Assembly (NCBI GenBank): GCA_020026355.1
Contig: JAHHQP010000016.1
Location: 1-42,690 of the forward strand
Source: Bacteroidales bacterium
GTDB lineage: Bacteria > Bacteroidota > Bacteroidia > Bacteroidales > UBA932
Length of the DNA stretch: 42,690 nt
Reading direction: 5' to 3'
Each line of letters starts with the position of its first letter. The stretch's first letter is position 1. Below are positions 8,764 to 17,654 of this stretch, in pieces. Position numbers and translations under genes: made by a program. Under the pieces are notes generated by a model, which was given only the letters and a program-made list of their open reading frames with translations, did no database searches and was not told the origin of the DNA.

Positions 8764-10899
8764 TCATTTGACCAGCCCCAGGGAAATGCGCTGACGGTCA
8801 AGATCGACATCCAGCACCGTCACCTTGATCTGCTGGTGAAGCTTCAGGATCCGGGCAGGATCCACGTGCTCTTTCGTGCCCATCTTGCTCACATGGATCA
8901 GGCCGTTCTGCTTGATACCTATATCGACGAAGGCACCGAAAGCCGTGATGTTCGTCACGATACCCGGAAGTTCCATTCCCGACACCAGATCCTCGATGAC
9001 ATGGATTTCATCGGAGAATTCGAACTCCTGCGCGGCCTCTCGAGGATCACGTCCAGGTTTCTTCAGCTCCTGGATGATATCATTGATGGTCGGGAGACCG
9101 AAATCCCCGTCCACATAGGCTTCCGCATGGATCTGACGGCACAGTTCCTCGTTACCGACCAGTTCCGCCGATGTGACGCCCAGATCCGCAGCCATGCGGT
9201 CAACGACCGGATAGGCTTCCGGATGAACTGCGGAATTGTCCAGCGGATTCTTTCCATGAGGGATTCTCAAGAAACCGGCACACTGTTCGAAAGCCTTGTC
9301 TCCGAGACGTTTCACTTTCAACAGTTCCTGACGGGAAGCGTAAGCTCCGTGCTCCGTCCTGTAATCGACGATATTCGTCGCCAATGCAGGACCGATGCCC
9401 GCCACATAGCTGAGCAGGTAAGGACTGGCCGTATTCAGGTTCACCCCGACACTGTTCACGCAGCTCTCCACCGTATTGTCCAGCGTCTCCTTGAGGAGAT
9501 TCTGGTCCACATCATGCTGGTATTGGCCGACGCCAAGCGATTTCGGGTCGATCTTCACCAGTTCCGCCAACGGATCCATCAGGCGGCGGCCGATGGACAC
9601 GGCTCCACGGACCGTCACGTCCTGATCCGGAAATTCACAACGCGCCACTTCCGATGCAGAATAGATGGAAGCGCCGTCCTCACTGACCGTATAGACTTTC
9701 ATGCCTTCCGGCTTCGGGACACGTTTCACGAACTCCTCCGTTTCACGACTGGCAGTACCGTTGCCTATGGCAATGACCTGAATGCCGTATTTCGCGATCA
9801 TAGCAGACACAGCCTGGATGGCTTTCACCTTTTCATTGGCAGGGGGATGAGGGAAAATGGCCTCGAAATGCAGGAGATTGCCGAGTTCATCGAGACAGAC
9901 AACCTTGCAGCCGGTTCTGAAGCCCGGGTCAATGGCCATGGTCCTCTTCTGTCCTACCGGTGCGGCCAGCAGCAGCTGCCGGAGATTCTCGCCGAAGATC
10001 TTGATCGACTCGACATCCGCCTTCTCCTTGGCCTCCTTGAGCAGTTCGTTGGAAATGGAAGGCTCGATCAGACGCTTGTAGGCATCATCGACCGCCGCCC
10101 GGATCTCCACTGCCAGCGCTTTGGCCGGATATTTATGTTCCTGACAGAAATCATAATAGAGTTTGTTGCCGCATTTCTCCGGATCAGCATCGATCTTCAA
10201 GGTCAGATAGCCTTCCTCCTCCGCGCGCAGCATCGCCAGCAGACGATGAGGAGCGATCCGGTCCAATGGTTCCGAATTGTGGAAATAAGCCTTGTATTTC
10301 TGAGCCTCCGGTGCAGAAGCCTTCTTCGTCACCTTGGAGACCAGATGGCGGGTACGCAGCATCCGGCGAGTCGTTTCACGGACAGCAGCCGTCTCACTCA
10401 AGCGCTCCGCGATGATATCCCTGGCTCCGGAAAGAGCCGCATCCACGTCCGCGACAGCTTCATTGACATATTTTCGAGCCTCACGGACCGGGTCAATGAC
10501 AGCGACATTGAACATGAGATCAGCCAATGGTTCGAGCCCGGCTTCCTTCGCGGCAGTCGCACGTGTCCTGCGTTTCGGCTTGAACGGCAGGTAAAGGTCT
10601 TCCAGCTCACGGCTGTCCAGACTTTCCTCGACAGTCTTGCGCAATTCGGGAGTCAGAGCCCCTGCCGCCTCGATGGCCGTCAATATGGTATCCTTGCGTT
10701 TATCCATTTCAGCATAGACATCTGCTTCGTGACGGATTTCCGCAACGGCGACATCATCCAGTCCGCCGGTCCGCTCCTTGCGGTAACGGCTGATGAACGG
10801 AATGGTCGCCCCTTCTTCGAACAATTTCATGCAATTCTCCACTTGCCAGTCTCTGACGCCAAGTTTCGTTGCAATCTGCTTGATGTAAATGTCTTTCAT
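8764..10899 (-). CDS. tex: Tex, S1 RNA-binding transcription accessory protein
   Basis: A 711-residue Tex homologue. Order of domains: N-terminal helical Tex region with the FISRYRKERTGGLD signature, a YqgF/RNase H-like fold beginning at MAIDPGFRTGCK, a helix-hairpin-helix part (LLSYVAGIGPALATNIV), and a C-terminal S1 domain (GIVTNITAFGAFVDIG) that binds RNA. Tex is a cytosolic nucleic-acid-binding factor tied to transcription. The ATG at 10899 (MKDIYIKQIA) matches the usual N-terminus. The ATG at 10914 is also possible and would overlap the stop of the CLC gene by 8 bases. A long reading frame opposite this gene is an artefact of its codon use. Confidence 0.94.
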   Translation of the reverse strand: MKDIYIKQIATKLGVRDWQVENCMKLFEEGATIPFISRYRKERTGGLDDVAVAEIRHEADVYAEMDKRKDTILTAIEAAGALTPELRKTVEESLDSRELEDLYLPFKPKRRTRATAAKEAGLEPLADLMFNVAVIDPVREARKYVNEAVADVDAALSGARDIIAERLSETAAVRETTRRMLRTRHLVSKVTKKASAPEAQKYKAYFHNSEPLDRIAPHRLLAMLRAEEEGYLTLKIDADPEKCGNKLYYDFCQEHKYPAKALAVEIRAAVDDAYKRLIEPSISNELLKEAKEKADVESIKIFGENLRQLLLAAPVGQKRTMAIDPGFRTGCKVVCLDELGNLLHFEAIFPHPPANEKVKAIQAVSAMIAKYGIQVIAIGNGTASRETEEFVKRVPKPEGMKVYTVSEDGASIYSASEVARCEFPDQDVTVRGAVSIGRRLMDPLAELVKIDPKSLGVGQYQHDVDQNLLKETLDNTVESCVNSVGVNLNTASPYLLSYVAGIGPALATNIVDYRTEHGAYASRQELLKVKRLGDKAFEQCAGFLRIPHGKNPLDNSAVHPEAYPVVDRMAADLGVTSAELVGNEELCRQIHAEAYVDGDFGLPTINDIIQELKKPGRDPREAAQEFEFSDEIHVIEDLVSGMELPGIVTNITAFGAFVDIGIKQNGLIHVSKMGTKEHVDPARILKLHQQIKVTVLDVDLDRQRISLGLVK

Positions 10900-10906
10900 A
10901 TGCGTA

Positions 10907-12697
10907 TCAATCATGTGAGACCTGCTGGAGCTGGTTCCTGTAGGCCGAAAATATCTTCGATTTCGAGACGAAACCGATATAGATCCTATCTTTATCCACG
11001 ACCGGCAGATTCCAGGCACCGGTCTTCTCGAACTTCTTCATTACCGAATCCATCTTTTCATCCAGATAGACATAGGCCGGAGCTGACTTCATGTAGTTAT
11101 AGACATGCATGCCGTCATAGAGCTCCTTCTTGAACATATCCTTGCGGATATCCTCCAGAGAGACATAGCCCTGAAAATGATCGCGGGAATCCACGACCGG
11201 AAAGAGATTTCTCTTCGACCGGGAAACGATGTCCACGAGTTCTCCTAAGGTCATGTCAATGGAAACGGACTTAAAGTCTGACTCGATCAGTTCATTGGTC
11301 CGGAGCAAAGTCAGGACAGCCTGATCACTGTCATGTGTCAGCAGTTCGCCACGCTTGGCGATACGTTTGGTATAGATGGAATAGGGCTCCACGGAACGGG
11401 TGACCCCATAGGAAATGGTCGCGGTAAGAATCAGCGGGATCAGGAGTTCGTAACCTCCTGAGATCTCCGCGATGAGGAAGATGGCGGTCATCGGGGCCTG
11501 CATGACACCGGCCATCAATCCCGCCATGCCGACCAGCACGAAATTCGACTCCGGCACCGTCAGCAGATCTCCTGTCATGAGATTGACGACACGAGCCACG
11601 ACGAAACCGGCCATGGCACCGACGAAAAGCGTCGGACCGAAAGTTCCTCCCACTCCACCTCCTGCATTCGTGAAGGACATGGAAAAGACTTTCAGGAGCA
11701 GGATCATCAGGAAGAAGACAGCTTGAAGCCACGGATTGTCCATGAAGAAACTCAGTAAAGTCCGGCCTTCAAGGTTGATCGGATTATCGTTCAGCAGTTC
11801 GGTGATATAACTGTACCCCTCCCCGTAAAGTGGCGGGAACAAAAAGATCAGCAGACCAAGACACAAGGCGGAAATGCTCCAGCGCTTGACTGGTTGACTG
11901 ATGGATTTGATCCGGTCTTCCAGCCAGAGAGTCGTACGGGTGAAATACACGGAACATAACGCGGAGAACAGGCCGAGCACGATGTAGAACGGGATATTCG
12001 CCATGCGAAAGTCAACAAGCGTACATTTGAACACGGCCTCGGAACCGAAGAAAATATAGGAAACCACCGTTGCAGATACCGTAGAAAGCAGCAGCGGCAG
12101 TATGGAAGTCATGGAAATGTTGAACAGCAGAATTTCCAATGTGAACAGGACGCCGGCCAAAGGCGCCTTGAAGATGCCGGCGACGGCACCTGCGGCACCA
12201 CATCCCAGCAGAATCGTCATATTCCTGTAAGACAGGCCTGTCAGCCTGGCGATGTTCGATCCGATGGCGGCACCGGCATAGACGATCGGCGCCTCGGCGC
12301 CGACGGATCCGCCAAAGCCTATGGTCACGGAACTGGCGAGGATGGAAGTCCACATGTTGTGCGGCTTGATCTTCGATTCATTCTTCGAGACGGCCTGAAG
12401 AACCTTCGTCACTCCATGGCTGATATTGTCCTTCACGATATACTTCACGAACAGCATGGCCAGAAGCATACCGATACCCGGATAGATGATGTAGAAGAAG
12501 TTGTAGGTGGAAGAATCGAACCATGAGGTGATCGAGCGATGGATGAAGTCCACGGAAGACTTCAGCAGCACCGCCGCCAAGCCGCAGCAGATCCCGACGA
12601 CGAGCGACAGGATCATGAGCAGATCCTTCTCGGAGATCTTATGGACAAGACGCCTGATAGGGGCCAGGATATCAACTATGATGGTTCTCTGTTTCAT
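10907..12697 (-). CDS. CLC-type chloride channel/antiporter with CBS pair
   Basis: A 596-residue integral membrane protein of the CLC family. The selectivity and gating motif reads GSVGAEAP, with the gating glutamate at Glu135. The later motifs GAAGAVAGIFKAPLAG and AGGGVGGTFGPTLF match the other conserved anion-pathway segments. Two CBS domains follow the membrane part (about residues 455-590) and probably sense nucleotides. Whether it is a channel or a Cl-/H+ exchanger cannot be settled by reading; Glu135 is compatible with both. The start lies only about 13 bases from the promoter -7 box at 12711-12718, so the leader would be very short. It is the first gene of the clc-tex-GTPase-SDR run. 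Confidence 0.94.
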   Translation of the reverse strand: MKQRTIIVDILAPIRRLVHKISEKDLLMILSLVVGICCGLAAVLLKSSVDFIHRSITSWFDSSTYNFFYIIYPGIGMLLAMLFVKYIVKDNISHGVTKVLQAVSKNESKIKPHNMWTSILASSVTIGFGGSVGAEAPIVYAGAAIGSNIARLTGLSYRNMTILLGCGAAGAVAGIFKAPLAGVLFTLEILLFNISMTSILPLLLSTVSATVVSYIFFGSEAVFKCTLVDFRMANIPFYIVLGLFSALCSVYFTRTTLWLEDRIKSISQPVKRWSISALCLGLLIFLFPPLYGEGYSYITELLNDNPINLEGRTLLSFFMDNPWLQAVFFLMILLLKVFSMSFTNAGGGVGGTFGPTLFVGAMAGFVVARVVNLMTGDLLTVPESNFVLVGMAGLMAGVMQAPMTAIFLIAEISGGYELLIPLILTATISYGVTRSVEPYSIYTKRIAKRGELLTHDSDQAVLTLLRTNELIESDFKSVSIDMTLGELVDIVSRSKRNLFPVVDSRDHFQGYVSLEDIRKDMFKKELYDGMHVYNYMKSAPAYVYLDEKMDSVMKKFEKTGAWNLPVVDKDRIYIGFVSKSKIFSAYRNQLQQVSHD

Positions 12698-12710
12698 ATT
12701 CGTAAGACCG

Positions 12711-12742
12711 CAAATATAATGAAAAAAGTGGCTAACCGGAAA
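12711..12742 (-). promoter_or_regulatory. Promoter of the clc-tex-GTPase-SDR run
   Basis: On the minus strand: TTTC (12739-12742), 20 bases, then TATATTTG (12711-12718), a full match to TAnnTTTG. The first box lies in the loop of the terminator hairpin of the preceding gene. Confidence 0.65.
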
Positions 12743-12756
12743 TAATGGTCAGCCAC
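12722..12756 (-). terminator. Intrinsic terminator of the small acidic hypothetical gene
   Basis: Minus-strand hairpin: GTGGCT (12751-12756) pairs with AGCCAC (12728-12733), then one mismatch, then GGT/ACC pairs (47-49 with 35-37), around a 9-base loop. TTTTTT (12722-12727) follows directly. It lies 24 bases after the stop of the gene ending at 12780. Confidence 0.8.
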
Positions 12757-12779
12757 AGTATCATGATTGTCGTATTCTG

Positions 12780-13118
12780 CTACTCTACATCGTTGGCATC
12801 ATCTCCGCCATACTGTGAGATGTTGTCATCCGGAAGTGCCTCATCTGTCTCTCCGGCATCTCCTTCACTGTCGTCATCCCCATCCAGCCATCTTTCCAGC
12901 TCATCCGCATCATCAGTCTTGACCTTGATCTTCACCAGATAGATCGCATCAGGAATCTCCAGCATCACAGCATAGAAGCAGCTACCGTCAGGCTTGTCAT
13001 ATTTGATCAGGTCAGGCAGGTAATCGCTGAATCCTTTCGGATATTTCTCAGCAAACGCCGCGGCCAATTCCTCGGACATATTCTCATAGCTGACTACAGC
13101 TCTTTTCTTCGTCATCAT
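12780..13118 (-). CDS. Small acidic hypothetical protein
   Basis: A 112-residue protein of unknown function. The N-terminal two thirds look like a small folded domain (KRAVVSYENM, KYPKGFSDYLPDLIKYDKPDGSCFY). The last 35 residues are very acidic, with Asp/Glu runs and no hydrophobic core. No signal sequence or membrane helix is visible. I chose the ATG at 13118 because the promoter at 13162-13194 would start transcription at about 13155, downstream of the earlier in-frame ATG at 13175. CCTGAAATAG precedes the start. The gene stands alone between ygiQ and clc with its own promoter and terminator. I recall similar proteins of unknown function in Bacteroidales, but I cannot name a family. Confidence 0.8.
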   Translation of the reverse strand: MMTKKRAVVSYENMSEELAAAFAEKYPKGFSDYLPDLIKYDKPDGSCFYAVMLEIPDAIYLVKIKVKTDDADELERWLDGDDDSEGDAGETDEALPDDNISQYGGDDANDVE

Positions 13119-13161
13119 ATCTATTTCAGGTTTTATTTTAGTTGATTGTTCATTGATGTTG

Positions 13162-13194
13162 CAATTATAGGACATTTTTTTCGATTAGCGCAAA
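13162..13194 (-). promoter_or_regulatory. Promoter of the small acidic gene
   Basis: On the minus strand: TTTG (13191-13194), 21 bases, then TATAATTG (13162-13169), one mismatch from TAnnTTTG. It begins only a few bases past the ygiQ stop at 13201-13203. Confidence 0.55.
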
Positions 13195-13200
13195 TAAGAT

Positions 13201-14922
13201 TTATTTTTTTTTGAAGAAAAATGATTTTTGCTGTTTTTTGCGCTGAGGATCCCTTTCCACGAATACAGGTTGCAGGTTCTTCGGGTCAAGTCCCGTATAG
13301 AACATCACGGAGGAAGTAGTCATCGGTGTCGGTGTGAAATCCTGTACCTGATCCATATATATGCCTTTCAAAGCTGGATTTTCTGATAATTTCTGCATTT
13401 CCTTCATGGTACAGCCCGGATGCGACGAAATGAAGTACGGCACCAGCTCGCAGTGCTTGCCGCTGGAGCGTACGATCCGGTCGAATTCACGGCGCAGAAC
13501 GCCGAAAAGCCTGAAGGAAGGTTTGGCCATGTACTTCAGCACCTTGTCCTCCGTATGTTCCGGGGCGACCTTGAGCCGTCCGGAAGTATGCTCGAGGATG
13601 AGTTCCTTCAGATATGGATAGCCGGTCTCGTCGATAAATCCCTTCTCATTGAGGAAAAGGTCATAACGTACACCGCTGCCGATATAGGCATGGCGGATGC
13701 CCTTCACCTGACCGATGCTGTGGTAAAGATGGAGCAGATGCTCGTGGGAAAGGTTCATGTTCTTGCAGGGCGCCGGGAAAAGACAGGATTTCCTGCGGCA
13801 TTTCGAACACAGAGCCTGGTCCTTTCCGTGCATCCGGTACATGTTCGCGGACGGCGCTCCGACATCGGAGATGTTGCCGGCGAAGCCTGGAAGTTTCTTC
13901 AGTCCTTCCACCTCCTTAAGGATGGAGGTCTCACTTCTGGACTGGATGAACTTGCCCTGCTGGGCTGCGATCGTACAGAAATTGCAGCCGCCGAAACAGC
14001 CCCTATGGATATTGATGGAATATTTCACCATCTCGTAAGCCGGGATGTGCTTGCCCTTGTACCTCGGATGAGGCAGCTTGGTATAAGGCAGATCCCAATA
14101 TTCGTCCATCTCCTCCATCGTGCATGGAGGCCAGGTCGGGTTCAGCTGAACGTAACCATCCTTATACGGCTCGACCAGGGTCTGCGGATGCATCATGTTC
14201 GCATGTGTCTCGAAAATATGGAAATTTTCAGCGAAAGCCCGCTTGTCTTTCAGACACTCCTCATAAGAATGAAGGAAGAGCGCATCCTTGACCTTGCAGG
14301 TTCCCTTCTGATAGAAAGCGATCTGCGGAATCTTCTTCAAGGCATGCGGATTACGGGTCCGTTCAATGGTCCTCGTGAACTCCAGCATGGTCCGCTCCCC
14401 CATGCCATAGCACAGGTAATCCGCCCCGCTCATGTTCAGAATGGACGGGAACAAACGATCCTGCCAGTAATCATAATGGGTCAGACGGCGAAGAGAAGCC
14501 TCGATGCCGCCGATGAGGACCGGGACATCCGGATATAGTTCCTTCAGGATACGGGTATAGACGGTCACGGCATAATCCGGACGCTGTCCGGCTTTACCGC
14601 CCGGCGTATAGGCGTCATCGCTGCGGAGACGTCTGGATGCCGTATAATGGTTCACCATCGAGTCCATGGCCCCGGAATTGACGGCGAAATACAACCTCGG
14701 AGCTCCCAGTTTCTTGAAATCCCTGAGATCATCCCGCCAGTTCGGCTGCGGAACGATCGCGATCCGGTACCCGAATTTCTGCAGCCATCTCGCGACAGCG
14801 GCAGTACCGAAAGAAGGATGGTCTATAAAGGCATCACCCGTAAAGAAAATGATGTCGATATAGTCCCATCCCAATGCGTTCACCTCCTTGACAGAGGTCG
14901 GAAACATATAATTGTTTTCCAT
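13201..14922 (-). CDS. ygiQ: YgiQ-family radical SAM protein
   Basis: A 573-residue protein of the YgiQ/UPF0313 family. The radical SAM cluster motif is Cys309, Cys313 and Cys316 in RGCFGGCNFC. The N-terminal half has the family's MFPTS start and a cobalamin-binding-like region, and the C-terminal half carries a second Cys group (CSKCRRKSCLFPAPC). The reaction is not established for the family. The gene begins 6 bases after argS, so it is probably the last gene of that transcript. The C-terminus is a Lys/Phe-rich tail encoded by A-rich sequence. I see no clear terminator after it. Confidence 0.93.
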   Translation of the reverse strand: MENNYMFPTSVKEVNALGWDYIDIIFFTGDAFIDHPSFGTAAVARWLQKFGYRIAIVPQPNWRDDLRDFKKLGAPRLYFAVNSGAMDSMVNHYTASRRLRSDDAYTPGGKAGQRPDYAVTVYTRILKELYPDVPVLIGGIEASLRRLTHYDYWQDRLFPSILNMSGADYLCYGMGERTMLEFTRTIERTRNPHALKKIPQIAFYQKGTCKVKDALFLHSYEECLKDKRAFAENFHIFETHANMMHPQTLVEPYKDGYVQLNPTWPPCTMEEMDEYWDLPYTKLPHPRYKGKHIPAYEMVKYSINIHRGCFGGCNFCTIAAQQGKFIQSRSETSILKEVEGLKKLPGFAGNISDVGAPSANMYRMHGKDQALCSKCRRKSCLFPAPCKNMNLSHEHLLHLYHSIGQVKGIRHAYIGSGVRYDLFLNEKGFIDETGYPYLKELILEHTSGRLKVAPEHTEDKVLKYMAKPSFRLFGVLRREFDRIVRSSGKHCELVPYFISSHPGCTMKEMQKLSENPALKGIYMDQVQDFTPTPMTTSSVMFYTGLDPKNLQPVFVERDPQRKKQQKSFFFKKK

Positions 14923-14928
14923 TGTTTC

Positions 14929-16719
14929 CTACATCCTTTCAGGAAGAGCGATACCTAAGATTCCCATCGCCTTGGACAAGGTTCTGGCAATGGTGTCGAT
15001 CAGTTCGAGGCGGTAGGACAGCAAGTCCTTGTTCTCTTCTTTAAGGATCGGTGTGCTCTGGTAATACTGGTTGAATTCCTTCGCCAGATCAAAGGCATAG
15101 TTCGCGATGACGGCAGGAGAATGCGCTTCTCCGGCTTCCGCGATCTTCGCCGGGAAAGTGTTCAGGATCTTGATGATACGGATCTCCTTGGCGCTGAGCT
15201 CCATATCGTCCTTCACAGCCTCGGTTCCATAGGCGATGCCCTGTGCCTCTGACTTTCTCAGGATAGATTTGATACGGGCATGAGTGTACTGGATGAACGG
15301 ACCGGTATTTCCGTTGAAGTCAATGGACTCCTTCGGATCGAAGAGCATCGTCTTGCGTGGATCCACTTTCAGGATGAAGTACTTCAAGGCACCGAGACTG
15401 ATCATCTTGAACAGCTGGTCCTGCTCTTCCTCACTGAAATCATTGACCTTACCAAGTTCAAGGGAAGTCTCCTTGGCGGTATTGTACATGTCCTCGACAA
15501 GATCGTCGGCATCGACGACTGTTCCCTCTCTGGATTTCATCTTACCCTCAGGAAGCTCGACCATGCCATAGGAAAGATGGTAGATGCTGTCTGCCCAATC
15601 GAAACCCAGTTTCTTGAGAATGAGCTTCAATACCTGGAAATGATAGTTCTGCTCATTGCCCACCACATAGATATGCTCGTCCAGACTGTATTCCTGGAAA
15701 CGCTGCTCGGCAGTACCGAGATCCTGGGTCATGTAAACGGAAGTACCGTCTCCACGGAGCAGAAGCTTGCGGTCGAGACCGTCAGCAGTCAGATCGCACC
15801 ATACGGAGCCATCGGCCTCAGTCTCGAAGATGCCCATATCCAGACCTTTCTGGACCAAAGCCTTACCGAAAAGATAAGTCTGGGACTCATAGTAGGTACG
15901 GTCGAAAGAGATGCCGAGACTTTCGTAAGTCTTGTCGAATCCCTCATAGACCCATCCGTTCATCTTTGCCCACAATGCACGTACCTCCGGATCGTTGTTT
16001 TCCCATTTGAAAAGCATTTCCTGAGCTTCTTTCAAGGATGGAGCGTTCTTTTCTGCTTCTTCCTTGTCCATGCCGCCGGCTACGAGCTCCTCAACTTCTG
16101 CCTTGTACATGTTGTTGAACTCGACGTAATAGTCACCGACGAGGTGGTCCCCCTTCTTGCCGGAAGATTCCGGAGTCTCACCGTTTCCTTTCTTGAGCCA
16201 AGCCAGCATGGACTTGCAGATATGGATACCGCGGTCATTGACCAGGTTTACCTTCATCACATGGTGTCCGTTCACCTCCAGCAGCTTCGCTACGGACCAG
16301 CCGAGCAGGTTGTTGCGGATATGACCGAGGTGGAGCGGCTTGTTCGTGTTCGGAGAAGAGAACTCGACCATGATGGTCTTGCCGGTCGGCGGAAGCTGAC
16401 CGAAATCCTCTGTCGCGGAAATGGTACGGAAGAGTCCGTTCCAATATGCGGATGAGAAGGAAATGTTCAGGAAACCTTTCACGGTATTGTAACCGGCTAC
16501 TTCCTGCGTGTTCTCCTGGAGCCAGGCTCCGATGGCATTTCCTGTATTTTCAGGTGACTGCCGGGATATCTTGAGAAGCGGGAAGACGACCAGAGTATAG
16601 TCGCCTTCGAAATCTTTTCTGGTTACCTGCACTTGCAGGGCATTTGCGTCAACGTCTGCTCCGTAAAGAGCCTTGATGGCCTCGACGGCCTTCGATACGA
16701 TAAAATTTTCAGGTGTCAT
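14929..16719 (-). CDS. argS: Arginyl-tRNA synthetase
   Basis: A 596-residue class I aminoacyl-tRNA synthetase that charges tRNA-Arg. The HIGH signature is HLGH at residues 130-133 inside NTNKPLHLGH. The KMSKS position, near residue 393, reads KMKSREG, a variant common in ArgS. The N-terminal Add1 domain and the C-terminal DALR anticodon-binding domain (about 480-596) are complete, and the length is normal. It lies 65 bases downstream of rpoD and 6 bases before ygiQ. The 65-base gap holds a 6-bp hairpin (16759-16774) without a U tail in the gene direction. Confidence 0.97.
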   Translation of the reverse strand: MTPENFIVSKAVEAIKALYGADVDANALQVQVTRKDFEGDYTLVVFPLLKISRQSPENTGNAIGAWLQENTQEVAGYNTVKGFLNISFSSAYWNGLFRTISATEDFGQLPPTGKTIMVEFSSPNTNKPLHLGHIRNNLLGWSVAKLLEVNGHHVMKVNLVNDRGIHICKSMLAWLKKGNGETPESSGKKGDHLVGDYYVEFNNMYKAEVEELVAGGMDKEEAEKNAPSLKEAQEMLFKWENNDPEVRALWAKMNGWVYEGFDKTYESLGISFDRTYYESQTYLFGKALVQKGLDMGIFETEADGSVWCDLTADGLDRKLLLRGDGTSVYMTQDLGTAEQRFQEYSLDEHIYVVGNEQNYHFQVLKLILKKLGFDWADSIYHLSYGMVELPEGKMKSREGTVVDADDLVEDMYNTAKETSLELGKVNDFSEEEQDQLFKMISLGALKYFILKVDPRKTMLFDPKESIDFNGNTGPFIQYTHARIKSILRKSEAQGIAYGTEAVKDDMELSAKEIRIIKILNTFPAKIAEAGEAHSPAVIANYAFDLAKEFNQYYQSTPILKEENKDLLSYRLELIDTIARTLSKAMGILGIALPERM

Positions 16720-16784
16720 TCCAGTTATGGATGTTCTATAGGTTTGTATTCATGACTTACGGCATCACTGCCGTTTCTCGGACA

Positions 16785-17645
16785 TCAGCCCAGGTAACTC
16801 TTGAGAAGCTTGCTTCTGGAATTGCTCTTGAGTTTGCGGATGGCCTTCTCCTTGATCTGGCGCACACGCTCACGGGTAAGTCCGAAACGCTCGCCGATCT
16901 CCTCCAAAGTCATGTCCTGGCAACCGATGCCGAAGAAAGACTTGATGATTTCGCGTTCACGAGGCTGAAGCGTAGAAAGCGCACGCTCGATCTCCTTGTT
17001 CAAGGATTCATTGACCAGACCGCGGTCTGCGCTCGGAGAATCGTTATTCACCAGCACGTCAAGCAGGCTGTTGTCCTCTCCCTCCACGAACGGAGCATCC
17101 ACAGAGACATGACGGCCGGATACTCTCAAGGTATCGGCGATCTTGTCCTTCGGCACATCGATCATCTCTGAGAGCTCTTCGCTGGAAGGCATACGTTCAT
17201 TTTCCTGTTCGAACTTGGACAGCGCCTTGTTGATCTTGTTCAAGGAACCGACCTGATTCAGCGGAAGACGGACGATACGTGACTGTTCAGCAAGAGCCTG
17301 GAGGATCGACTGACGGATCCACCAGACTGCATACGAAATGAATTTGAAACCTCTTGTCTCATCAAATTTCTCAGCCGCTTTGATCAGTCCCAGATTTCCC
17401 TCGTTGATGAGGTCCGGCAGGCTCAGGCCCTGGTTCTGGTATTGTTTGGCAACTGAAACCACAAATCTGAGGTTCGCTCTTGTAAGTTTTTCAAGCGCTT
17501 TCTGATCACCCTTACGGATGCGCTGCGCCAATTCCACTTCTTCTTCTACTGTAATTAATTCTTCCCTACCGATCTCCTGCAAATACTTATCAAGCGATGC
17601 ACTTTCACGATTGGTGATTGATTTGGTGATTTTTAATTGTCTCAT
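16785..17645 (-). CDS. rpoD: Primary RNA polymerase sigma factor (RpoD type, short form)
   Basis: A 286-residue group 1-like sigma factor. Regions 1.2 (DKYLQEIGREELI), 2 (NLRFVVSVAKQYQNQG and GLIKAAEKFDETRGFKFISYAVWWIRQSI), 3 and 4 (EIGERFGLTRERVRQIKEKA) are all intact. Region 1.1 and the non-conserved insert of proteobacterial RpoD are missing, as is usual for the Bacteroidetes housekeeping sigma. It directs transcription from TAnnTTTG promoters like those seen throughout this window. The gene starts 9 bases after htrA, so at least part of its transcription may come from the htrA promoter. An additional promoter inside htrA is likely but I could not place one. Confidence 0.96.
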   Translation of the reverse strand: MRQLKITKSITNRESASLDKYLQEIGREELITVEEEVELAQRIRKGDQKALEKLTRANLRFVVSVAKQYQNQGLSLPDLINEGNLGLIKAAEKFDETRGFKFISYAVWWIRQSILQALAEQSRIVRLPLNQVGSLNKINKALSKFEQENERMPSSEELSEMIDVPKDKIADTLRVSGRHVSVDAPFVEGEDNSLLDVLVNNDSPSADRGLVNESLNKEIERALSTLQPREREIIKSFFGIGCQDMTLEEIGERFGLTRERVRQIKEKAIRKLKSNSRSKLLKSYLG

Positions 17646-17654
17646 ATAATTCTG

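Noticed and set aside
8704..11133. A very long open frame on the + strand opposite tex
   Set aside because: It is antisense to a clear Tex homologue. The translation has no recognisable domain and is rich in Arg/His/Ile typical of shadow frames.
13201..13212. T-run at the ygiQ end as a terminator
   Set aside because: On the gene strand it is an A-run that codes for the Lys-rich tail, and no hairpin precedes it.
16759..16774. Hairpin ACGGCA-TCAC-TGCCGT between rpoD and argS as a terminator
   Set aside because: In the direction of the genes it is not followed by a T-run, so it is not a convincing intrinsic terminator.
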